This document shows, piece after piece, positions 8,182 through 15,768 of a DNA stretch of 20,000 bases (position 1 is its first letter; the number at the start of each line of letters is the position of its first letter). Location of the stretch: NCBI RefSeq assembly GCF_030409715.1, contig NZ_JAUFQI010000001.1:640001-660000 (forward strand), given 5' to 3'. A model generated the notes under the pieces. It was given only the letters and a program-made list of their open reading frames with translations. It was not told where the DNA came from and searched no databases. Position numbers and translations under genes: made by a program. This stretch comes from Reinekea marina. Lineage in GTDB: Bacteria > Pseudomonadota > Gammaproteobacteria > Pseudomonadales > Natronospirillaceae.

Positions 8182-10095
8182 TTAATTATGCTGGTTTACG
8201 AGCCAGTAGATGTCGTATGGGTTAATAGTTGAAACATTTGTAGTGAAAATTTTTTTCCCGAGTAAGTCCCTGTAACATGAAGTAATCCCTAGGGACTCCC
8301 GTTGTTCGTTCGTTAATTGAATACTGTGTTCGGAGAAGTTTGCAACGACGATGACTCGATCTAATTCTTGCGAGCGATGAAATATAAAAAGATTTTCGTG
8401 AAGAAGCGGCTCGATGTTTAACTCACCGTGACCGAAAACTGAGTGTTCTGCACGTATTTCTATTTGCTGTTTAATGGCATTGAAAACAGTATGCTCTAAG
8501 GTGCCTTCCAGTTGCCGTTTCTTAGCATTTTTTTCACCAAAGGCTACACGATGCACCCAACGGCTATCGTTAGCTTTATCGGAGTGTTGCGAATAACTGA
8601 AGTCATTTAATGTGGCTAATTCATCGCCTAAATAGAGCAATGGAACCCCTTTAAACGCCATAATAACGCCATGAAGCATTATGATGCGCTTTACCGATAA
8701 ATCGTCGATATTTGTATTAGAGTCTACGCCTGTGAGAGAGGCTAAGGTTCCAGATATTCTGCAATCGCCGTTCTCGGGGTTATATTGAAAAGGAACCCCC
8801 TTTGCAAAGCTGCCTTCAAATTTTCCGGTATAAAAATTATTCAAAAACTGACGATGATCAAAAGGGTTAATGCCACGTTGCCACGCATCGTGATCAGCAA
8901 AAGCCCAGCCAATATCATCGTGGCAACGCAAGTAATTTACCCAGCGGGTGTGGCTAGGCAGATCTGTACGGTGCTGAGTTCCTTCAATTAACAGCTGAGT
9001 TTGTCTTGTAGCGAGTGCTTCCCACAATAACGCCATCAGATTAGGGTTGTACGAAAGTGAACATTCATCTTCTGAAATGTATTTCACTACTTCATCGGGC
9101 GCTACAATGGCTTCTGACTTTAAGACGACGGATGGCGCGGCCATGTTGAGAAAAGCGTTAAATGCTTTGACTAGGGTGTGCGCTTTATTCAAATTTTCGC
9201 AACTTGTTCCAGGCTCTTTCCATGTAAATGCTAAGGCATCTAAGCGCACCACATCGGCACCAAGCTCTACAATTTTTAAGAGTTCTTGCGACATTAGGGT
9301 AAAGACGTCTGGATTAGAATAATTTAAATCCCATTGATAACTATTAAAAGTGGTCCAAACTTCTGCATGTAACTCAGCATTATAAGTAAAGCATCCGCGC
9401 CGTTTATCAGGGAAAATATCGCGTAAATGGGTTGAGTATTGCTCTATATCTTGTTTGTTTTCGAATACCCAAAACAGTCGTTTGGCTCGTTCGTCTCCTT
9501 GTTTCGCTTTGATAGCCCATTGATGTTGATCTGATACATGGTTAAATACAAAATCGAGAACGAGTTTAATGTTGCTCTTGATAAAGAGCGATTTCACTCT
9601 TTTAAGGTCTTCATTCGTGCCCAGTTCGGGATTCACTTGACCAAAATCTTTAACAGCATAACCGCCATCACTATCTCCAGCTGGTACCTCAAATAACGGC
9701 ATCAGATGTAAGTAAGTGACTCCCAGCTCTTCGAGGTAGGCTATTCGATTTTCCAAGCCAGAGATATTTTCAGCAAACAAATCTACATAGGCCGAAGCGC
9801 CTACACAGTCAGATGACTCAAACCAATTCGCATGGGGCCTATTGAACGCGGGTTGGTCTAGCCAAAAGCGCGCCGCAATATTGCTGCACCTTTCTAAGAA
9901 GTAGTAGAAGTCCCATTGATCATCGTAGAGTGACGCTAGCTGATTAAAAAACGCAGGGAATGAGTCTTTAAAATGCAATCTAAACGCTTGCCAGCGATCA
10001 TCGGAATGCTCCGATTGATAACGGTCTGTTAGACTATTTAATATACGCTCGTAAGCAGACGTTAATTTATGCATAGAAAGTTGACTGTCGGGCAT
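8182..10095 (-). CDS. Amylosucrase-type GH13 subfamily 4 enzyme
   Basis: Amylosucrase (sucrose glucosyltransferase) uses sucrose to extend alpha-1,4-glucan and releases fructose; close relatives are sucrose hydrolases. The 637 aa match Neisseria polysaccharea amylosucrase (636 aa) along their length. Catalytic residues fall at almost the same numbers: R284 and D286 (VVRLDALAF), E328 (LKSEAIV), H392 and D393 (CHDDIGW). SDGGYAV (142-148), DFVFNH (181-186), DLNYSNP (256-262) and SRWVHR (511-516) are also conserved. The N-terminal helical region (1-90) typical of the subfamily is present, with no signal peptide, so it acts in the cytoplasm. A hairpin-bearing 55-bp gap separates it from the permease gene upstream. 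Polymerase and hydrolase activity cannot be told apart here. Confidence 0.9.
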   Translation of the reverse strand: MPDSQLSMHKLTSAYERILNSLTDRYQSEHSDDRWQAFRLHFKDSFPAFFNQLASLYDDQWDFYYFLERCSNIAARFWLDQPAFNRPHANWFESSDCVGASAYVDLFAENISGLENRIAYLEELGVTYLHLMPLFEVPAGDSDGGYAVKDFGQVNPELGTNEDLKRVKSLFIKSNIKLVLDFVFNHVSDQHQWAIKAKQGDERAKRLFWVFENKQDIEQYSTHLRDIFPDKRRGCFTYNAELHAEVWTTFNSYQWDLNYSNPDVFTLMSQELLKIVELGADVVRLDALAFTWKEPGTSCENLNKAHTLVKAFNAFLNMAAPSVVLKSEAIVAPDEVVKYISEDECSLSYNPNLMALLWEALATRQTQLLIEGTQHRTDLPSHTRWVNYLRCHDDIGWAFADHDAWQRGINPFDHRQFLNNFYTGKFEGSFAKGVPFQYNPENGDCRISGTLASLTGVDSNTNIDDLSVKRIIMLHGVIMAFKGVPLLYLGDELATLNDFSYSQHSDKANDSRWVHRVAFGEKNAKKRQLEGTLEHTVFNAIKQQIEIRAEHSVFGHGELNIEPLLHENLFIFHRSQELDRVIVVANFSEHSIQLTNEQRESLGITSCYRDLLGKKIFTTNVSTINPYDIYWLVNQHN

Positions 10096-10122
10096 TTCTA
10101 TTGGATTCCAAGAATAAGGAGT

Positions 10123-10144
10123 AGCTCAGGCATGTGCCTGAGCT
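10123..10144 (-). promoter_or_regulatory. Intercistronic hairpin between permease and amylosucrase genes
   Basis: AGCTCAGGCA (10123-10132) and TGCCTGAGCT (10135-10144) are perfectly complementary with two bases between them, giving an 8-9 bp stem with a small loop. No T run follows on the - strand, so it is more likely an mRNA stabilising or processing structure than a terminator. Confidence 0.65.
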
Positions 10145-10150
10145 TAGGTG

Positions 10151-11305
10151 TTAACCACCTTTGACCGAGCCCGCTAACAGGCCGCGAACAAAGTAGCGTT
10201 GCATGGATAAGAAAATGATGATCGGCACCACAATTGAAATGAATGCCCCACTGGTTAAAATTTCCCAATTGTCACCGCGAGAACCTAACAGCTCAATTAA
10301 TTGTTGTGTCATAACTGTTTTATCTTCACCCTGACCTAAAAACACGGCCGCGACGAGTAGATCATTCCAAGTCCATAAGAATTGGAAAATCGCGAATGAA
10401 GCTAGAGCTGGCATAGATAACGGCAATATCATTTTCATGAAAATTTGAAAATGCGTTGCACCATCCATATAAGCGGATTCAATGATGTCTCTTGGTAAAC
10501 TGGCCATATAATTACGTAATAAGAAAATCGCCAATGGCAGCCCAAAACCTGTATGGGCCAACCATATGGTCACATAAGATTTAGAAGGCACATCAAAGGT
10601 TCGACCGATCGCTGCAAACACTTGCAAAACCGGGATTAAACTCATTTGTAGTGGTACGACGATAAGACCTATGATCATCGCTAAAAAAACAAATCGCCCT
10701 TTAAATTCCATCCAAGCAAGCGCGTAAGCGGCAAAGGCGGCGATTAAAATTGGAATAAAGGTAGCCGGTAACGTGACAGTAAAGGTATTAATAAAGGCTC
10801 GGCCAACACCTTCTGATTGCAACACCTCACGGTAATTGTCAAAGGTAAATCTCGGGGGTGATTTGGCTGAGTAGAACACTCGAGGTCCGCGAGTGTGTGT
10901 GAACGCTTCTTCTGAAGTCCACACGATAGTGCCATCAGAGGCCACGGTGATTGTTGAATTATCACCAAACTCAGTCGGTTGATCAGGCTTGTTGTTTTCC
11001 AACTCATCAGCACGAGGCCCCCATGTGCCTACGACACTGTTATTGTCTGCATCAAATAATTGGCTTCTAATTTCATACAAGCCGTTATTAAAGACTTGCT
11101 CGTTTGCCTTTGGTAAGCGGTGAACATCGGCTTGGGTTGTACTGGTTAATGCCGACCACCAACCGGTAGAGCTTAACTGATCCTTATCTCTCACAGAGCT
11201 GACCAGTAAACCGAGCGTAGGCAGTGTCCAAAGTAACACCAGTACAAAGACCATGCTATGTTTCAGAGTTTTTGCGACAACAGATTGCTGTAATTCAAGT
11301 GACAT
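10151..11305 (-). CDS. aglG: ABC transporter permease for alpha-glucosides (AglG-like)
   Basis: One of the two inner-membrane subunits of a carbohydrate importer of the MalFG type. The 384-aa protein starts with a membrane helix (about 14-37), then an extracytoplasmic stretch of some 130 residues that includes GWWSAL (48-53), then a block of helices from about 170 to 375. The EAA loop that contacts the ATPase is at about 276-295 (ESAYMDGATHFQIFMKMILP). The large loop after helix 1 is typical of AglG rather than of MalG. The start is preceded by GGAG, 9 bp after the aglF-like gene, so the two are translated from one message. The specific sugar is inferred from the family and the neighbouring enzymes. 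Confidence 0.88.
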   Translation of the reverse strand: MSLELQQSVVAKTLKHSMVFVLVLLWTLPTLGLLVSSVRDKDQLSSTGWWSALTSTTQADVHRLPKANEQVFNNGLYEIRSQLFDADNNSVVGTWGPRADELENNKPDQPTEFGDNSTITVASDGTIVWTSEEAFTHTRGPRVFYSAKSPPRFTFDNYREVLQSEGVGRAFINTFTVTLPATFIPILIAAFAAYALAWMEFKGRFVFLAMIIGLIVVPLQMSLIPVLQVFAAIGRTFDVPSKSYVTIWLAHTGFGLPLAIFLLRNYMASLPRDIIESAYMDGATHFQIFMKMILPLSMPALASFAIFQFLWTWNDLLVAAVFLGQGEDKTVMTQQLIELLGSRGDNWEILTSGAFISIVVPIIIFLSMQRYFVRGLLAGSVKGG

Positions 11306-11314
11306 GTGTAGCTC

Positions 11315-12319
11315 CTATTGTGCGCTGTTGCGTGCAGTGCGAATGTTGTAAATCAGGACAGGCAAAACGGCGACCATCAGTATTACAGCAACGGTGCTGG
11401 CGGTTCCTGAGTTGGCGTTGCGAAACATTTCGTTATACATCAAGTTAGCCAACACCTGTGTTCCCCATTGACCGTTTGTCATGGCATATACAATATCGAA
11501 AACTTTCAATACAAGAATGGTAATGGTCGTCCAGACCACGACAATTGTCGGCCAAATTTGCGGGATAACTATTTTAAAGAACACCTGCAACGGGCTTGCA
11601 CCGTCCATTGTAGAAGCCTCGATGGTGTCTTCAGGCACCCCTCGAATAGCAGCACCCAAGATAACCATTGCGAAGCCCGTTTGAATCCAGACTAAAATAA
11701 TCATCAAAAAGAAGTTGTTCCAGAACAAGGTAGAAATGAGCGCTCTAGGCTCTCCTCCAAACGCCATAATGATGGCATTGAGCAAACCAATTTGTTCAGC
11801 ATCCGGTCCTCGGAAGTCGTATACAAATTTCCATATAATGGACGCACCAACAAATGAGATGGCCATTGGTAAAAATATGAGCGTTCTAGCCAGTTTGCCC
11901 CACCAAATATTGTCTGTAAGGTAGGCAATAACAAGACCAAAAGCAGTAGCTAAGGTAGGGACAATCAGTAGCCAAAGAATATTGTTTCTAATTGAGACGT
12001 GGAACCCTTCGTTTTTAAACGCCCAAATATAATTGGCTATTCCAACAAAATCGTCTCCCTCTCTATCCATAAACGAAAGCTGGAGTGAACGCAGTACGGG
12101 GTACACTAAAAAGAAGGCTAAGAACAGCAATGCAGGTCCGATAAAAATCCACGGACGGATGGCTTCTCTTAAGCGATCTCGTTTTATTTGTTGTGTCGGC
12201 GTTAAGCCTGAGCTGGATAAAAATTTATCTATAAAAACATTAAGCCCAACGTAAAATAAAATACTGCCACCGATGGCAAACGTTATGGCGATCAACGCTG
12301 AAATAATTTGAGGTAACAC
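11315..12319 (-). CDS. aglF: ABC transporter permease for alpha-glucosides (AglF-like)
   Basis: The second inner-membrane subunit of the importer. The 334-aa protein has an N-terminal helix (about 6-28), a helix starting at about 58 and further helices to 325. The EAA loop is at about 234-253 (EASTMDGASPLQVFFKIVIP). WNNFFLMIILVWIQTGFAMV (200-219) and VFDIVYAMTNGQWGTQVLA are typical of AglF/MalF-type permeases. The start codon is GTG at 12319, with AAGGAG 6 nt upstream. It lies 70 bp after the binding-protein gene, beyond a terminator-like hairpin, so its expression is probably lower than that of the binding protein. Confidence 0.88.
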   Translation of the reverse strand: MLPQIISALIAITFAIGGSILFYVGLNVFIDKFLSSSGLTPTQQIKRDRLREAIRPWIFIGPALLFLAFFLVYPVLRSLQLSFMDREGDDFVGIANYIWAFKNEGFHVSIRNNILWLLIVPTLATAFGLVIAYLTDNIWWGKLARTLIFLPMAISFVGASIIWKFVYDFRGPDAEQIGLLNAIIMAFGGEPRALISTLFWNNFFLMIILVWIQTGFAMVILGAAIRGVPEDTIEASTMDGASPLQVFFKIVIPQIWPTIVVVWTTITILVLKVFDIVYAMTNGQWGTQVLANLMYNEMFRNANSGTASTVAVILMVAVLPVLIYNIRTARNSAQ

Positions 12320-12330
12320 AGGCCACTCCT

Positions 12331-12375
12331 TTTAACGGTTAAAGCAATTAAAAATGCCGCCTCGAATGAGGCGGC
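12331..12375 (-). terminator. Terminator-like hairpin between binding-protein and permease genes
   Basis: On the - strand GCCGCCTC, loop ATTC, GAGGCGGC (plus-strand 12356-12375) forms a perfect 8-bp GC-rich stem followed by ATTTTTAATTG. This is a good partial intrinsic terminator, 14 nt after the binding-protein stop. A second inverted repeat, TTTAAC-C-GTTAAA (12331-12343), abuts the AAGGAG of the next gene. In maltose-type operons a similar hairpin keeps the binding protein in excess over the permeases; the same role is inferred here. Confidence 0.75.
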
Positions 12376-12389
12376 CAAGTGGTGCGCTG

Positions 12390-13745
12390 TTACTTCAGTT
12401 CTTTCCAGCTCTTCTCAATGCTGTCGGCAACGTCTTGCGCACTGTCACCGCTGACAAAGTCAACCATTCCTGTCCAGAATGAACCCGCACCAATTGCGCC
12501 AGGCATCAAGTCTGAGCCATCAAAACGGAAGGTCGTCGCATTGAGTAAAATATCGCCCAGTGCTTTTTGAGTATCAGATGCATACAGTGCCGTATTCACC
12601 TTCGTGTTTGCCGTTAGGAAGTTACCTTTTTCCATCCACAACTCATGCGCCAATGGCGATAGTAAGTAATCCAAAACCGCTTCTGTTGCTTTGTTAGACT
12701 TAGTGATACCCGCTACAGTGCCGGCACCTAAAACAGGTTTGCCTAAATCTTTCGAGGCGTAAGCAGGGAAATAGAAGAAATCGGCATCTTCACCTACCAC
12801 CGTGCCTTCTGGGAAGAATGCAGGAATGAAGCTGGCTTGACGGTGCATAAAGCATTTAGCCGGTACCGAGAATAAATCTTTTGGGCTGTCTCGGAAATCG
12901 GTCGTGCCAACGGCTGAAGCACCGCCTGAAACGTAATCATCGTTCTTAGCAAACTGACCAAAAGTTTCGATGGCGTTTACAACTTTAGGATCGTTGAATG
13001 GGATTTCGTGGTTAACCCATTGATCGTAAACGGCAGGAGATTGGGTACGCAACATGATGTCTTCTACCCAGTCAGTAGCAGGCCAACCGGTTGCCGCACC
13101 TGAACCTAGACCAATACACCAAGGCTTTTTACCGTCTTTTACCATTTGATCCGATAAGGCAATGAGCTCTTCCATCGTTTCAGGAACGTCATAGCCATTG
13201 TCCTCGAAGTTGTCAGGCGAGTACCAAACTAAGCTTTTTACGTCTGCGCGATAGAATACGCCGTAAAAATCTTCCTTGCCTGCTTTGTTCTCATAGGTAG
13301 CAAGATCGATCCAGCTTTGACCCGCCGCATAGGTGTCTAAAACTTGTTGCTTGATTGAATTGGACACTGGCGTTAAGTAGCCTCGCGAAGCCATGTCGGC
13401 GGCTAAGCCTGGTTGAGGGAAAAATGCGATGTTAGGCGGTGTGCCGGCTTGAGCATCAATCAGAATTTGCTGTTCAAAGCTATCCGACCCGTTGTATTTC
13501 ACGGTTGCGCCAGTGGCTTGTTCAAATGGCTCAAATACACGGCGTAAGTAGTCGTCTTCTGGGGCTAACCATGGGCCTGTCACCGTTACAGTGACGCCTG
13601 AAAAGTCTAATTTATCGAATTTAGCGAGAGAGTCCCAGCTGTATTCGCCTGTTCCACGAGTAGGAGCAGATTCAGCGGCCAAGGCAGAAGTTGCCATTGC
13701 AGCAGCAACAGCCGTTGCTAATGCGGCTTTTTTCAATGTTTTCAT
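12390..13745 (-). CDS. aglE: Periplasmic alpha-glucoside-binding protein (AglE-like)
   Basis: The solute receptor of the ABC importer. The 451-aa precursor has a Sec signal peptide (positive MKTLKK, hydrophobic alanine-rich core, cleavage expected after ALA at residue 23). It lacks a lipobox cysteine, so it should be a soluble periplasmic protein. GVTVTVTGPWLAPEDDYLRR, ATGATVKYNGSDSFEQQI and GLGSGAATGWPATDWVEDIM are features I associate with AglE-type extracellular binding proteins (family 1). Cysteines in KKPWCIGL and PAKCFMH could form a disulphide. It is the first gene of the operon, directly behind the operator-bearing promoter. The sugar is not determined by sequence; sucrose, maltose or trehalose would fit. 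Confidence 0.9.
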   Translation of the reverse strand: MKTLKKAALATAVAAAMATSALAAESAPTRGTGEYSWDSLAKFDKLDFSGVTVTVTGPWLAPEDDYLRRVFEPFEQATGATVKYNGSDSFEQQILIDAQAGTPPNIAFFPQPGLAADMASRGYLTPVSNSIKQQVLDTYAAGQSWIDLATYENKAGKEDFYGVFYRADVKSLVWYSPDNFEDNGYDVPETMEELIALSDQMVKDGKKPWCIGLGSGAATGWPATDWVEDIMLRTQSPAVYDQWVNHEIPFNDPKVVNAIETFGQFAKNDDYVSGGASAVGTTDFRDSPKDLFSVPAKCFMHRQASFIPAFFPEGTVVGEDADFFYFPAYASKDLGKPVLGAGTVAGITKSNKATEAVLDYLLSPLAHELWMEKGNFLTANTKVNTALYASDTQKALGDILLNATTFRFDGSDLMPGAIGAGSFWTGMVDFVSGDSAQDVADSIEKSWKELK

Positions 13746-13805
13746 AATTTAGATACCTAATGTTTGTTTTTATTTTCCGTCGTCAGCGGTTGGGTGATCA
13801 AACCA

Positions 13806-13842
13806 CACTGCTATCTTAATCGTTTAAGTTGTAGAATCTCAA
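13806..13842 (-). promoter_or_regulatory. Predicted promoter of the alpha-glucoside operon
   Basis: On the - strand TTGAGA (-35; plus 13837-13842) and TAAGAT (-10; plus 13813-13818) are 18 bp apart. Transcription would start near 13806, about 60 nt before the aglE start. The operator O1 covers the -10 and part of the spacer, as expected for repression by a LacI-family protein. The hexamers were read by eye. Confidence 0.55.
13815..13828 (-). promoter_or_regulatory. Candidate LacI-family operator O1
   Basis: On the - strand the site reads CTTAAACGATTAAG, a near-palindrome with the central CG typical of LacI-family operators. It overlaps the predicted -10 element. An identical 14-mer, O2, lies 78 bp away in the opposite orientation. 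Confidence 0.7.
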
Positions 13843-13892
13843 TAGCGCTTTTAGAACCAATAGTCATTTAAATAAAGCTTATTATTCCTTTG

Positions 13893-13906
13893 CTTAAACG
13901 ATTAAG
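13893..13906 (+). promoter_or_regulatory. Candidate LacI-family operator O2
   Basis: This is the identical 14-mer CTTAAACGATTAAG, here on the + strand, about 93 bp upstream of the predicted start of transcription. The 78-bp centre-to-centre distance would allow a repression loop with O1. It lies 33 bp from the end of cmoB. Confidence 0.7.
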
Positions 13907-13938
13907 TCGTTCCGCTTGCTTGAGAAAGGCGCTGGCAG

Positions 13939-14931
13939 TTAGTCTAGGTGGTATCGCTTCAGACGTTGGTTCTCTGGTTTTGTGGCGACTAGCGTTGCTC
14001 GAATAGGTGCGGGATGCCCTTCAATGGTCAGCTGGTGGTTATTTGGGTCTAAGTAATTCTCTAAACTTTGACCAGGCTTCCAGTCAGAAGGGCGCTGCTC
14101 TTCAGGTGTTGTAATGGTCTGATCAACAATTTTGATTTCAACGAAACCCATTTTATCGAGCCAGCTGGCAAGCGTATCGGCCGTCGGTAAGAACCACACA
14201 TTGTTCATTCGCGCGTAACGACCTATAGGCACAAGTGATTCGTTTGGGCCACCTGGAATGACGATAGTTTCAAGTACCAGTTCACCGCCAGGTCGTATTG
14301 CGCCTTTCAGCTCGTTTATGTGATCCAGCGGGGAGCGCCGATGATACAGAACGCCCATAGAGAATACGGTGTCGAATAACTCTAAATTAGGTGTCAAACT
14401 TTCTAGGGTGAACGGTAAAACGGTGTGACTAGGGTCTGCAATGTATTTGTTTACGGCAAGATGCTGCACAACGGAAAGCCACGATGGGTCGATACCGGCA
14501 ACCGTGCGAGCCCCTGCCGCCTTCATGCGCCAGCCATAATAACCATTGCCACTGCCCACATCGAGTATGTGCCGACCATTAAGATCGCTAACATGGGGGG
14601 CTACGCGTTGCCATTTCATGTTGCATTGCCATTCTGAATCTATAGCCACATCAAATAAATCAAACGGTCCTTTGCGCCAGGGTATTAAGTTCTTTAATTG
14701 AGTGCGCAAAGCTTCGGTGTCTGAGATATCGCCGGTGGCCGTCACAATATCCGATAGACTTACTTTGGTCGTATTAGCTTCTGGCAAGGCATCAACATAG
14801 CTCAATAAACGCGGCAAGTTGCCATCTTTTAATGTGCGCCATAGGTCTTCGAGTTGTGTCTCAAGTGGGGCTTGCCAAGGTTCTAACGCCGTGTCGCTAA
14901 GATGGTTTAAGAAAGAAGAGTAATCTATCAT
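13939..14931 (-). CDS. cmoB: tRNA U34 carboxymethyltransferase
   Basis: CmoB transfers the carboxymethyl group of carboxy-SAM to 5-hydroxyuridine at tRNA position 34, giving cmo5U (uridine-5-oxyacetic acid), which widens wobble decoding. The 330 aa match E. coli CmoB (323 aa) along the length. Examples are LIPWRKGPFDLF (about 83-94), the SAM-fold motif LDVGSGNGYYGWRM (about 123-136), FDTVFSMGVLYHRRSPLDH (about 185-203) and the GELVLET strand that follows. The start overlaps the cmoA stop by four bases (ATGA), so the pair is translationally coupled. Upstream cmoA makes the cofactor it uses. No clear terminator is seen after it; the operator region of the next operon follows. Confidence 0.96.
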   Translation of the reverse strand: MIDYSSFLNHLSDTALEPWQAPLETQLEDLWRTLKDGNLPRLLSYVDALPEANTTKVSLSDIVTATGDISDTEALRTQLKNLIPWRKGPFDLFDVAIDSEWQCNMKWQRVAPHVSDLNGRHILDVGSGNGYYGWRMKAAGARTVAGIDPSWLSVVQHLAVNKYIADPSHTVLPFTLESLTPNLELFDTVFSMGVLYHRRSPLDHINELKGAIRPGGELVLETIVIPGGPNESLVPIGRYARMNNVWFLPTADTLASWLDKMGFVEIKIVDQTITTPEEQRPSDWKPGQSLENYLDPNNHQLTIEGHPAPIRATLVATKPENQRLKRYHLD

Positions 14932-15659
14932 TTGATCGCTATAAAAGAGGCAAAGTTAAAAGATTGGAACCACTGACTTACGGTTTTAAAGCCGGCGTGT
15001 GTTAGTCGATCGATGTGGGCTTGAGCGGTCTCGGGAAGAAGCACTCGCTCTATAGCTTGACGTTTCTGGCTGATTTCTAGGTCGCTATAGCCATTAGCGC
15101 GCTTAAAATCATGATGATGATCGACCAATAGCTGGTTTAGTCGAGTATCTTCCATGGTGAGTTTCTCAGAAAGCACCAAAGCGCCACCGGGCTTCATTCC
15201 ATCGTATATTTTTTGAATGGTTGCTGCGCGTTTTTCTACAGCAATAAACTGCAAGGTGAAATTTAATACCGCGAAGCTGCAGTTTTCGATTGGTAACTCT
15301 GAGATATCTGCGCATACTGTTTTAACCGGCACAGGGGAGTCTTCAGTATCCAGATAGTCGGCGCTGCGCTTTAACATGGCCTCTGAATTATCAACAGCGT
15401 AAATCATGACCCCTGGAGCGCTGACCCTATGCCTCATTGACATGGTGGCCGCACCAAGTGAACAGCCAAGATCGTATATTCTAGAATGTTCGGTTGCGTA
15501 CTGTTCTGCCAAAATGCCAATGCACCCAATAATATGACTGTAGCCAGGAACCGAGCGTTTGATCATATCGGGGAAGACAGAAGCCACTTGATCGTCAAAG
15601 CGGAAGTCGCTTAAGTTTGCATGTGGCGAAGCATAGATGTTATCGGTTTCTTGGCTCAT
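14928..15659 (-). CDS. cmoA: Carboxy-S-adenosyl-L-methionine synthase
   Basis: CmoA makes carboxy-SAM from SAM and prephenate, the cofactor for CmoB. Numbered from the chosen start, the 243-aa protein has VFPDMIKRSVPGY (28-40), the SAM-binding motif YDLGCSLGAAT (62-72), VLNFTLQF and GGALVLSEK in the middle, and FKRANGYSDLEISQKR, all as in E. coli CmoA (247 aa). The ATG at 15659 is chosen because MSQETDNIYASP lines up with the E. coli N-terminus. An in-frame TTG at 15671 would add four residues. Neither has a clear ribosome binding site, and the predicted leader is short. Confidence 0.96.
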   Translation of the reverse strand: MSQETDNIYASPHANLSDFRFDDQVASVFPDMIKRSVPGYSHIIGCIGILAEQYATEHSRIYDLGCSLGAATMSMRHRVSAPGVMIYAVDNSEAMLKRSADYLDTEDSPVPVKTVCADISELPIENCSFAVLNFTLQFIAVEKRAATIQKIYDGMKPGGALVLSEKLTMEDTRLNQLLVDHHHDFKRANGYSDLEISQKRQAIERVLLPETAQAHIDRLTHAGFKTVSQWFQSFNFASFIAIK

Positions 15660-15683
15660 AAATAGAAGCAATCGCTTAATAAA

Positions 15684-15718
15684 ACGCGCATTGTACCTTG
15701 AGCGGTCGAAAAAATAAC
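15684..15718 (-). promoter_or_regulatory. Predicted cmoAB promoter
   Basis: On the - strand TACAAT (plus 15690-15695) is followed by GCGCG, which would act as a GC-rich discriminator. The -35 is poor (TTATTT or GTTATT, around 15712-15718) and overlaps that of the divergent prfC promoter. Confidence 0.45.
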
Positions 15719-15740
15719 CCAGACAGGTATAATGCGCGCC
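15706..15740 (+). promoter_or_regulatory. Predicted prfC promoter
   Basis: TCGAAA (15706-15711) and a consensus TATAAT (15728-15733) are 16 bp apart and followed by GCGCGCC. Transcription would start near 15740, about 29 nt before the prfC start. Confidence 0.6.
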
Positions 15741-15768
15741 CAGATTTTATTAATTTATAGAGAAACCC

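Noticed and set aside
6414..9322. Plus-strand frames of 60-91 codons opposite the regulator, glucosidase and amylosucrase genes
   Set aside because: They are antisense shadows of well-supported - strand enzyme and regulator genes, without recognisable motifs or ribosome binding sites.
12331..12343. TTTAAC-G-GTTAAA as a third operator for the LacI-family regulator
   Set aside because: The half-sites resemble the 14-bp operators, but the spacing is one base off and the symmetry is odd-numbered. It also overlaps a ribosome binding site; structure in the mRNA is a simpler reading.
13785..13810. CRP-like site (TGTGG...TCACC on the - strand) near the alpha-glucoside promoter
   Set aside because: The half-sites are five rather than six bases apart and both deviate from the consensus, and the site would lie downstream of the predicted start.
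15660..15671. TTG at 15671 as the cmoA start
   Set aside because: It adds only MLLF before the ATG at 15659, has no ribosome binding site, and the E. coli protein aligns from the ATG.
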